Under the pieces are notes generated by a model. It worked only from the letters and a program-made list of their open reading frames with translations, was not told where the DNA came from and did not search any database. From Magnetovibrio sp. (GTDB lineage Bacteria; Pseudomonadota; Alphaproteobacteria; Rhodospirillales; Magnetovibrionaceae), in the NCBI GenBank assembly GCA_016763255.1, contig JAESUA010000249.1:1-20610 (forward strand): a DNA stretch of 20,610 bases, in the 5' to 3' direction. Of this stretch, positions 1 through 7,733 are shown piece after piece. The translations under genes and the position numbers were made by a program. How positions within the stretch are numbered: the stretch's first letter is position 1; every line of letters starts with the position of its first letter.

Positions 1-417
1 GGCATCTACGGCGGCATCGTCATGGTCGTCGGCCTGCTGGGCCTGTGGGTGCGCCGTGTGGTGCAAGAACGCATTCGCTACATTTCCGGTCCGTCCGACC
101 ATCTGATGCTGGCGCTGCTGGTGTTGATCGGGGCTTCCGGCCTCAACATGAAGTTTTTAACCCACACCGACATCATTCAGGTGAAGGCCTATTTCTTAGG
201 CTTGATGCGCTTCAACATCCAAGATTTGCCGACCGATGGCGCACTGTTGATCCATCTAGGAGCGGTTGTTGCTTTGATGATTGTTTTTCCGTTCAGCAAG
301 CTTTTGCATGTGCCGGGGGTGTTTTTCAGCCCCGCCCGCAACCAGGTTGATGACGCACGTGACAAACGCCATTTGGCACCATGGGCAGCGCCCATGGACG
401 CCGATCGCGAAGCCTGA
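1..417 (+). CDS. dsrM: DsrM, cytochrome b subunit of the Dsr membrane complex (3' part only)
   Basis: The reading frame is open from the first base of the window and ends in TGA at 415-417, giving the last 138 residues; the start lies upstream of the window. Three hydrophobic segments are visible: residues about 2-20, about 40-58 and about 80-98. The last contains a His-Leu-Gly start and a Phe-Ser-Lys-Leu-Leu-His end, as in NarI-like dihaem cytochrome b proteins. A polar cytoplasmic tail rich in Asp/Arg follows. In the family, DsrM binds haem b and exchanges electrons between menaquinone/ubiquinone and DsrK at the inner membrane. The identification depends mainly on position: dsrK begins 13 bp downstream, and the order M-K-L-J-O-P is that of known dsr operons. 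Without the N-terminal half, another NarI-like subunit cannot be excluded from sequence alone, but the context makes DsrM by far the best call. Confidence 0.88.
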   Translation, partial: GIYGGIVMVVGLLGLWVRRVVQERIRYISGPSDHLMLALLVLIGASGLNMKFLTHTDIIQVKAYFLGLMRFNIQDLPTDGALLIHLGAVVALMIVFPFSKLLHVPGVFFSPARNQVDDARDKRHLAPWAAPMDADREA

Positions 418-429
418 GGAGTTTAGATC

Positions 430-1926
<1,497 letters not shown>

Positions 1927-1938
1927 ACAAATCGGTCG

Positions 1939-2006
1939 CGCGGGATCAACCCCGCCACCCCATGCACCTAACAGGGCATCATCACAGAGGGGCAAAAAGC
2001 CCCCTT
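1939..2006 (+). other. Two small intercistronic hairpins between dsrK and dsrL
   Basis: The 99-bp gap between dsrK and dsrL can form two hairpins. The first pairs GCGGG (1940-1944) with CCCGC (1951-1955) around a 6-nt loop. The second pairs GGGGC (1989-1993) with GCCCC (1999-2003) around an AAAAA loop. No T-tract follows either, so they do not look like intrinsic terminators. The second ends just before the dsrL ribosome-binding site (GAGGAAGGA, 2009-2017). They could be mRNA processing or stability elements, which is inference. Confidence 0.4.
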
Positions 2007-2025
2007 GCGAGGAAGGAAGACAAAA

Positions 2026-3972
2026 ATGACTGCGGAACAGGCTTTAAATTGGCGTCGTTACACAGACGGTGAAGAAAAATGGGATGACCTCCAGGAGGAC
2101 ATCTTCAATGCCAGCTGGACGCACAAGTGCCCGACCTACGTTCACCGCACCCCGCCGTGTCAGGGTTCATGCCCGTCCGGTCACGATATCCGTGGTTGGT
2201 TGGCCATTGCGCGCGGCATGGAAAAGCCCCCGGTTGAAGGCATGGAATGGCAGGAATATGCGTTCCAACGCATGGTCGAAGCCAACCCCTTCCCGTCGGT
2301 CATGGGCCGTGTCTGCCCGGCACCGTGCGAAGACGGCTGTAACCGTAACGAAGTCGACGACCAAGTCGGCATCAACGGCGTTGAGCAGCATGTCGGCGAT
2401 TACGCCATCGAACACAAGCTGACCCTGCCCAAGCCGGAAGTAGAAACCGGCAAAAAGATCGCCGTCATCGGTGGCGGTCCGGGTGGTCTGGCCGCAGCTT
2501 GGCAAATGCGCCGCAAGGGTCACTCCGTCACGGTGTTTGAAAAGCAAGACAAGCTCGGCGGCATGATGGCCTTCGGCATCCCCGGTTACCGCGTTCCGCG
2601 CGACATCCTCGACGCTGAAATTCAGCGCATCCTGGACACCGGTGTGGAAGCCAAGACCGGCGTGACCATCGGCAAAGACGTCACCGTCGAACAGCTCGAA
2701 GCCGATTATGATGCAATCTTCTGGGCGGTTGGCGCACAGAAGGGCCGCGGCTTGTTCCTCGACAGCTGGGAAGGCACCGAAAACTGCATCACCGGCGTGG
2801 CCTTCTTGGAAGCCTTCAACCAAGGTCGTTTGCACTACACCACCAAAAAAGTGGTCGTGGTCGGTGGTGGTGATACCTCCATCGATGTGGCATCGGTTGC
2901 GCGTCGTTTGGGTCACATCACCTCCATGGCGGACAAAGATCGTCCCGAGGCGATTGTCCTCGGCTACACCGCACACGACGTGGCGTCTTCGGCCCAGCGT
3001 GAAGGCGTTGAGTCGGTGCTGACCTCTTTGTTCCCGCTTGAGGGCATGACCGCATCCGAACGTGAGCGCGACGACGCGACCCGCGAAGGTGTGGAAATCA
3101 AAGGCGGCGTGATGCCGGTCGACATCATCAAAGATGCCAACGGCCGCGCCACCGCATTGCGCATGTGCGAATGCACCATGGACGGCATGACCCCGGTCCC
3201 CGTCGAAGGCACCGAGTTCGATATCGAATGTGATTTGATCGTTTCGGCGATCGGTCAGATGGGTGACTTGGCGGGTGGCCTTGAAACTCTCGACAACGGT
3301 AAGGGCTTCATCGACACCAACGCCGTCTATCAGGTCAAAGGCGAAGGCAAAGAAAAGCATTTTGCCGGCGGTGATGTTATCCGCCCGCATTTGCTGACCA
3401 CCGCCATCGGCCACGGCTCGATCGCCGCGCAAAGCATCGATCACATGCTGGCTGGCTCACCCGATGAACGTCGCCCCAAGGTTGATGTGCATCACTTCAA
3501 ATTGCTTGAAGAACTGAGCCTGCGCGACAAGTCCCCGACATCATTTGAAAATGCCCCGACCCGTGGCACCGACAGCGATAGTTTCGCTGTTCACAACTAT
3601 GAAGATCGTTCGGCATCTCAAATCATCCCGCATGGCGACCTGTTCTTGGGCCACTACACCCATGACGCGGTCACCAAGCGCGATGAAAAGCACATCGATG
3701 CCGATAAGGTTCTCGGCAACTTCGAAGAACGCCTGATCGGCTTCAGTGCTGAACAAGCGAGCCACGAAGGCGAGCGCTGCATGAGCTGCGGCATGTGTTT
3801 TGAGTGCGACAACTGCGTGATTTTCTGCCCGCAAGACGCCGTCTTCCGCGTCAAGCGCGACGACATGACCGTTGGCCGCTACGTCGATACCGACTATCAA
3901 AAATGCATCGGTTGCCACATCTGCCGTGATGTTTGCCCAACCGGCTACATTCAGATGGGCCTCGGTGAATAA
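2026..3972 (+). CDS. dsrL: DsrL, NAD(P)H:acceptor iron-sulfur flavoprotein
   Basis: This 648-residue cytoplasmic oxidoreductase resembles the glutamate synthase small subunit with an added ferredoxin domain. The N-terminal cysteines C35, C45, C49, C97, C101 and C105 sit where the family binds FeS clusters. An FAD-binding GxGxxG motif is at about 145-158 (IGGGPGG) and an NAD(P)-binding one at about 276-289 (VGGGDTS). The C-terminus carries two ferredoxin motifs: C591-C594-C597-C601-P and C627-C630-C633-C637-P, preceded by an extra CxxC pair (C585, C588). In sulfur oxidisers DsrL is known to couple sulfite reductase to NAD(P)H. The ATG at 2026 was chosen over an in-frame TTG at 2005 because a good ribosome-binding site (GAGGAAGGA) lies 8-16 nt before it. 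Its presence in the cluster favours an oxidative or bidirectional Dsr pathway. Confidence 0.95.
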   Translation: MTAEQALNWRRYTDGEEKWDDLQEDIFNASWTHKCPTYVHRTPPCQGSCPSGHDIRGWLAIARGMEKPPVEGMEWQEYAFQRMVEANPFPSVMGRVCPAPCEDGCNRNEVDDQVGINGVEQHVGDYAIEHKLTLPKPEVETGKKIAVIGGGPGGLAAAWQMRRKGHSVTVFEKQDKLGGMMAFGIPGYRVPRDILDAEIQRILDTGVEAKTGVTIGKDVTVEQLEADYDAIFWAVGAQKGRGLFLDSWEGTENCITGVAFLEAFNQGRLHYTTKKVVVVGGGDTSIDVASVARRLGHITSMADKDRPEAIVLGYTAHDVASSAQREGVESVLTSLFPLEGMTASERERDDATREGVEIKGGVMPVDIIKDANGRATALRMCECTMDGMTPVPVEGTEFDIECDLIVSAIGQMGDLAGGLETLDNGKGFIDTNAVYQVKGEGKEKHFAGGDVIRPHLLTTAIGHGSIAAQSIDHMLAGSPDERRPKVDVHHFKLLEELSLRDKSPTSFENAPTRGTDSDSFAVHNYEDRSASQIIPHGDLFLGHYTHDAVTKRDEKHIDADKVLGNFEERLIGFSAEQASHEGERCMSCGMCFECDNCVIFCPQDAVFRVKRDDMTVGRYVDTDYQKCIGCHICRDVCPTGYIQMGLGE

Positions 3973-4019
3973 TCGGACCGCCTAGGGACTATAGCCCCTC
4001 ACTTAAGGAGGAACGTCGA

Positions 4020-4553
4020 ATGCGTTCGGCTTCTCGAATTTTGAGCCTCACAATATTGGGGTTTGCCATTGTCATCATGGGTTTAGGGAGTGGCCTCAGC
4101 GCCGCTCCCGCCCAGGCTGGCGAAGTGCCATTGCCAAACCCGGCCAAGGCCTTCAAGGGCGAGCAATGCGTTGAACCCATCGATGTGATGCGCCGTGACC
4201 ATTTTGAGTTTCTCAAACACCAGCGCGATGAAACGCTACGCGAAGGGATCCGCGGAAAAAAGTATAGCTTGAACGCGTGCATCGACTGCCACGCGGTGAC
4301 GTCCCCGGACATCGCCGGTGGTAAGCTGCGCACGCTCAAGCCATTTTGCGCGGAGTGCCACTCTTACGCTGCCGTTTCCATCGACTGCTTTGAATGCCAC
4401 AGCGGCGCGGTCCAACCGGGCATTGGTTCTGAGATTGGCAAGCAATCCGCCCTACCCCCAAATCACGAACAGCTCAAGGCCGACAAAGCCCTGATTACGC
4501 TGCTCAAAGGTCATCTCGACCCCACATCTCCTCAAGGGGGGACAGGTCAATGA
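4020..4553 (+). CDS. dsrJ: DsrJ, periplasmic triheme cytochrome c
   Basis: This is a 177-residue secreted cytochrome. Residues 1-33 form a signal peptide: an Arg-containing n-region, a hydrophobic stretch at 7-29, and an AQA end consistent with cleavage after A33. Family members often keep it as an uncleaved anchor. Three covalent haem sites are present: CIDCH at 87-91, CAECH at 110-114 and CFECH at 123-127. C50 lies before the haem motifs. In Allochromatium DsrJ a conserved non-motif cysteine is an axial ligand giving unusual His/Cys haem ligation, and C50 is the natural candidate here, by position only. An AAGGAGG ribosome-binding site lies 8 nt upstream. The stop overlaps the dsrO start as ATGA, so the two periplasmic subunits are translationally coupled. 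Confidence 0.94.
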   Translation: MRSASRILSLTILGFAIVIMGLGSGLSAAPAQAGEVPLPNPAKAFKGEQCVEPIDVMRRDHFEFLKHQRDETLREGIRGKKYSLNACIDCHAVTSPDIAGGKLRTLKPFCAECHSYAAVSIDCFECHSGAVQPGIGSEIGKQSALPPNHEQLKADKALITLLKGHLDPTSPQGGTGQ

Positions 4554-5326
4554 CGGACAAAACCATGAACACCGTTGATAGCTCCCCCGTAGACGCAACC
4601 AAGCGGACCCTCTTGAAGGGTGGCGTTGCGGCTGCTGTGATCACCCTTGCACCGGGCATCACCCTGCGCACTGTTGAAGCCGCCGTGACCGGACCGGCCA
4701 CCCAAGCCAAGCGCTGGGGCATGCTGATCGACGCCACCGCCCCCGAAGGGGTGTGGGACCTGGCGGTTGAGGCCTGCAAAGCCGAACAAGGCTGGGGATC
4801 TGACCACAACAAATCCGGCAAAGCCAATGCCGCCACGGACCCACAGTGGATCCGTAAGGTTTCCATCAAAAACCCCAAGACCGGTGCCAAAGCCAGTCTG
4901 CCGGTGATGTGCCAGCACTGCGCCAACCCACCGTGCGTCGATGTCTGCCCGACCGGCGCTTCGATGAAGCGTGAAGACGGCATCGTGCTGGTCGACAAAC
5001 ACATCTGCATCGGTTGTCGCTATTGCATGATGGCGTGCCCGTATTCAGCCCGTTCGTTTGTGCATGAGCCGGTTGAAATGCAAAAGCCGCATATGCCGCG
5101 CGGCAAGGGCACCGTCGAAGGCTGCACCATGTGCGTGCACCGCGTCGACAAAGGTCAACAACCGGCCTGTGTCGAGGCCCTGAACAAGGCTGGCTCCGAC
5201 GCCATCATGTTCGGTGACCTCAACGATCCGAAATCCGATATCTCGCGTGCTGTTTCCAAGTACGTCACCCAACGCATCCGTGCCGACCTTGGGGTCGAGC
5301 CCGGCGTCCATTACCGGGGGATTTAA
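4550..5326 (+). CDS. dsrO: DsrO, periplasmic ferredoxin-like subunit with a Tat-type signal
   Basis: This 258-residue NrfC/DmsB-type iron-sulfur protein carries cysteine groups C121-C124-C129-C133, C153-C156-C159-C163 and C192-C195-C207. Of the usual first cluster only C76 (EACKAEQ) remains; as far as I recall, DsrO proteins generally lack the other ligands of that cluster. The N-terminus has a Tat-like signal with TKRTLLK at 17-23 followed by a hydrophobic stretch to about residue 38. The normal twin arginine is Lys-Arg here. In the family, DsrO mediates electron transfer between DsrJ and the membrane subunit DsrP in the periplasm. The gene overlaps dsrJ by 4 nt and is followed by dsrP after a 4-nt gap. 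Confidence 0.94.
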   Translation: MTDKTMNTVDSSPVDATKRTLLKGGVAAAVITLAPGITLRTVEAAVTGPATQAKRWGMLIDATAPEGVWDLAVEACKAEQGWGSDHNKSGKANAATDPQWIRKVSIKNPKTGAKASLPVMCQHCANPPCVDVCPTGASMKREDGIVLVDKHICIGCRYCMMACPYSARSFVHEPVEMQKPHMPRGKGTVEGCTMCVHRVDKGQQPACVEALNKAGSDAIMFGDLNDPKSDISRAVSKYVTQRIRADLGVEPGVHYRGI

Positions 5327-5330
5327 GGCA

Positions 5331-6551
5331 ATGGCTGCTGATACGACCATTTACAAAGAAATCGAAGGCAAAGGCGGCGATTATTATTCGCTCGTCGGTT
5401 GGCTGGCCGTGATGGCTGCGGCCGGTTTTGGCTCCATGCTCTACATGGAACATTACGGCCACGTGGTGACCGGCATGACCAACGCCGTTGTCTGGGGCAC
5501 ACCGCACGTATTTGCCGTGTTCTTGATTGTCGCCGCTTCCGGTGCCTTGAACATCGCTTCGATCTCATCCGTGTTTGGCAAGACCCAATACAAGCCATTG
5601 GCGCGCCTTTCGACCATCACCGCGGTGGCGTTGCTGGCCGGTGGACTGATGGTATTGTTGCTGGATCTGGGCCGCCCTGATCGTTTGATCGTGGCGATGA
5701 CCAAATACAACTTCAAATCTATCTTTGCCTGGAACATCATTCTTTATTCTGGATTTTTCGTCATCGTACTGACGTATCTGTGGATGATGATGGAACGGCG
5801 CATGGTGCCATATTCCAAAAAAATGGGTTTACTGGCCTTTGTTTGGCGCTTGGCCCTGACCACCGGTACCGGCTCGATCTTCGGCTTTTTGGTGGCCCGC
5901 CCGGGTTACGACGCCGCGATCATGGCGCCGATGTTCATCGCCATGTCGTTTGCCTTTGGTTTGGCGATCTTTATCTTGGTCGTTAACGTCGCTTACCGTG
6001 CAAGCAATCGTCCATTGGGTGATTTTATCTTGTTCGAGATGCGCAACCTGTTAGGGGTGTTCATCGCCGCCGCGCTGTATTTCACCGTGACCCAGCATCT
6101 GACCAACCTCTACGCCGCAGAACATGCCGGCATCGAAGCCTTTATCTTGTGGGACGGTGGCATCTACACCTTCTTCTTCTGGGTGGTGCAGATCGGCCTG
6201 GGCGCGTTATTCCCGTTGGCGTTGTTGTTCAACCCGGCCACCGGTCGCAGCTGTCAAGGCATCATGATCGCATCAATTTTGGTGATCGTCGGTGGGTTGG
6301 CCCAGTTGTACATCATCATCATTGGCGGCCAGGCCTTCCCGATCCCGCTGTTTCCGGGCATGGAAGTGTCTTCAAGCTTCTTTGACGGTGCCGTGCACCC
6401 TTATGTGCCAAGCTTACTGGAAATCCTTCTCGGCCTGTCGGGTATGGCGGTGTCCCTGCTGATCATCGCCATTGCGGTTAAGTACCTGCCATTGATGCCG
6501 ACCAGCCTGTCGGATGCGAAGGTTGATCCAAACCATGTAGCCGCCGAATAG
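5331..6551 (+). CDS. dsrP: DsrP, NrfD-family integral membrane quinone-interacting subunit
   Basis: This 406-residue polytopic membrane protein has about ten hydrophobic segments, for example at about 21-39, 57-79, 95-111, 131-153, 166-187, 199-221, 239-256, 276-300, 311-331 and 363-384. It matches the NrfD/PsrC/HybB family by length and spacing. DsrP exchanges electrons between the quinone pool and the periplasmic DsrO/DsrJ side. The ATG at 5331 begins 4 nt after the dsrO stop. Longer in-frame starts would run deep into dsrO and lack a ribosome-binding site. GGGGG at 5316-5320 is the only purine-rich stretch nearby, so translation probably depends on coupling to dsrO. It is the last gene before the tandem terminators. 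Confidence 0.94.
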   Translation: MAADTTIYKEIEGKGGDYYSLVGWLAVMAAAGFGSMLYMEHYGHVVTGMTNAVVWGTPHVFAVFLIVAASGALNIASISSVFGKTQYKPLARLSTITAVALLAGGLMVLLLDLGRPDRLIVAMTKYNFKSIFAWNIILYSGFFVIVLTYLWMMMERRMVPYSKKMGLLAFVWRLALTTGTGSIFGFLVARPGYDAAIMAPMFIAMSFAFGLAIFILVVNVAYRASNRPLGDFILFEMRNLLGVFIAAALYFTVTQHLTNLYAAEHAGIEAFILWDGGIYTFFFWVVQIGLGALFPLALLFNPATGRSCQGIMIASILVIVGGLAQLYIIIIGGQAFPIPLFPGMEVSSSFFDGAVHPYVPSLLEILLGLSGMAVSLLIIAIAVKYLPLMPTSLSDAKVDPNHVAAE

Positions 6552-6576
6552 GTCGCTACAGACTAACGTTCACCAA

Positions 6577-6607
6577 TCATTTGCGGGGAGGCAAATGACT
6601 GGTTTTT
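6577..6607 (+). terminator. First hairpin downstream of dsrP
   Basis: A perfect 8-bp stem pairs TCATTTGC (6577-6584) with GCAAATGA (6591-6598) around a GGGGAG loop. Four nucleotides later there is a run of five T (6603-6607). It works on paper as an intrinsic terminator, although the stem is A+T-rich. Confidence 0.5.
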
Positions 6608-6609
6608 CG

Positions 6610-6649
6610 GGGGGGTCCGGGCCATAGTGCCGGGGTCCCCTTCGTTTTT
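6610..6649 (+). terminator. Intrinsic terminator of the dsr operon
   Basis: An 11-nt G-rich arm (6610-6620) pairs with 6630-6640 across a 9-nt loop, with one G-G mismatch and two G-T pairs. A TTCGTTTTT tail follows (6641-6649). With the hairpin immediately upstream it forms a tandem terminator separating dsrMKLJOP from the sirohaem unit. Confidence 0.75.
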
Positions 6650-6652
6650 CAG

Positions 6653-6669
6653 TCTCAACCGTTCTGAGA
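6653..6669. promoter_or_regulatory. Small dyad upstream of the TrpD2-like gene
   Basis: TCTCA (6653-6657) and TGAGA (6665-6669) form a 5-7-5 inverted repeat in the short gap between the dsr terminator and the next gene. It could be an operator half-site pair or chance. No confident -10/-35 pair was recognised in this gap. Confidence 0.2.
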
Positions 6670-6691
6670 TGTTATCGTGGGGGGTGACACA

Positions 6692-6718
6692 ATGAAGATG
6701 GATATCAAAACAATATGA
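6692..6718 (+). CDS. Possible 8-codon leader peptide
   Basis: ATG at 6692 opens a frame of eight codons (M-K-M-D-I-K-T-I). Its TGA at 6716-6718 overlaps the ATG of the following gene in an ATGA arrangement. A G-rich stretch with a GGGGGTGA core lies 5-12 nt before it and is a better ribosome-binding site than anything next to the downstream ATG. It may serve to load ribosomes for the downstream gene by translational coupling. This is inferred from layout only; a peptide this short cannot be judged by composition. Confidence 0.3.
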   Translation: MKMDIKTI

Positions 6719-7719
6719 GTACCGAACACCCCTTTGCCCAATACATCCGCATCATCGGCCGTGGCCCCAACCTGTCACGCCCGCTGGATGAAGAAGAAAT
6801 GTACGAAGCCGCGCAGTTGATCATGTCGGGCGATGTCGAACCGCTGCAACTGGGTGCTTTCTTGTGCATCCTGCGCATGCGCACCGAGGTACCGGGCGAA
6901 GGCGCAGGTTTTGTGCGCGCCGCCCGTGCGACCTATAGCGTGCCACAAGATGCCCCATCCGTGGATCTCGATTGGGCATCGTATTCGGGCAAAAAACGCC
7001 AACTTCCGTGGTATTTGTTATCCGCCCTTTTGCTGGCCCAAAACGGCATCACCATCTGCATGCAGGGCACCGACACCCACACCCCGGGACGGCTTTATTC
7101 CAGCGAAGCGCTCCCCGCCTTGGGCATTCCCCTAGCCGGATCGCTTGAAGAAGCCGCAGACCAGATCAAGGCCACCAATTTTGCCTATCTGCCGCTGCGC
7201 AACTTCGTGCCGCGGCTGCAAGACATCATCGAATTGAAACCGATCCTCGGCGTGCGCTCCCCGGTCAACACCTTTGCACGGATGCTCAACCCGTTCGATG
7301 CTCCGCACGAAATTCAGACCGTATTTCACACCGCATATCGTGATGTCCACCGCGACACCGCCGATATGCTGGGCCAAAAACATATGGCGGTGTTTAAGGG
7401 TGAAGGCGGCGAAGCCGAACGCCGCCCGCACAAACCAGTGGTGGTGCAGTATCTGCACGACGGTGTGCAGTCCGAAGAGGTATGGCCCGCTATTGTCGGC
7501 GATGATGCTTTTTACAAAGATGAGGTTCTCGACGTTTCGCGCTTGCCCAAAATTTGGAATGGCGATGAAACCGATGCATATGGCGAAGCCGCAATCATCG
7601 GCACCGCAGCTTATGTTTTGCGCCTGATGAGCCGCGCGAAAAACCCTGAGGACGCCGTCGATCAAGCCCGCAATCTATGGAACACGCGCAACCGCGCGCA
7701 AATGTTCCAAGCCGCTTAG
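6715..7719 (+). CDS. TrpD2/YbiB-like protein (anthranilate phosphoribosyltransferase fold, non-catalytic type)
   Basis: This 334-residue protein has the glycosyltransferase-family-3 layout: a helical N-terminal domain (about 5-75) and an alpha/beta domain. The motifs that make TrpD an enzyme are replaced. Where TrpD has its glycine-rich GTGGD loop this protein has SYSGKKRQ (about 89-96), and where TrpD has KHGNR it has CMQGTD (115-120). The later segments LGVRSPVNTFARMLNP (178-193) and FKGEGGEAERRP (227-238) keep the family pattern. Loss of the catalytic loops is typical of the TrpD2 (E. coli YbiB) family, described as nucleic-acid-binding rather than as a tryptophan enzyme. It precedes dsrN by 14 bp, so they are probably co-transcribed. 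No role in sulfur metabolism is established that I know of; the link here is context. The start is supported by the ATGA overlap with the short leader ORF. Confidence 0.8.
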   Translation: MSTEHPFAQYIRIIGRGPNLSRPLDEEEMYEAAQLIMSGDVEPLQLGAFLCILRMRTEVPGEGAGFVRAARATYSVPQDAPSVDLDWASYSGKKRQLPWYLLSALLLAQNGITICMQGTDTHTPGRLYSSEALPALGIPLAGSLEEAADQIKATNFAYLPLRNFVPRLQDIIELKPILGVRSPVNTFARMLNPFDAPHEIQTVFHTAYRDVHRDTADMLGQKHMAVFKGEGGEAERRPHKPVVVQYLHDGVQSEEVWPAIVGDDAFYKDEVLDVSRLPKIWNGDETDAYGEAAIIGTAAYVLRLMSRAKNPEDAVDQARNLWNTRNRAQMFQAA

Positions 7720-7733
7720 ACCGGATTATATAT

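Noticed and set aside
2167..3444. Long open frame (425 codons) on the - strand opposite dsrL, and a similar one at 1021-1995 opposite dsrK
   Set aside because: Both are wholly antisense to genes with complete FeS and nucleotide-binding motifs. Their translations are His/Val/Asp-rich with no recognisable domain, as expected from third-position G/C bias of the real gene.
6595..6627. Short frame starting at the ATG in the first dsrP-downstream hairpin, preceded by GGGGAGG
   Set aside because: The purine run is too close to the ATG, the frame is only ten codons long, and the sequence is fully explained by the tandem terminators.
6715..7719. Anthranilate phosphoribosyltransferase (TrpD)
   Set aside because: The phosphoribosyl-pyrophosphate and anthranilate motifs are replaced and no trp genes are near; the TrpD2 family fits better.
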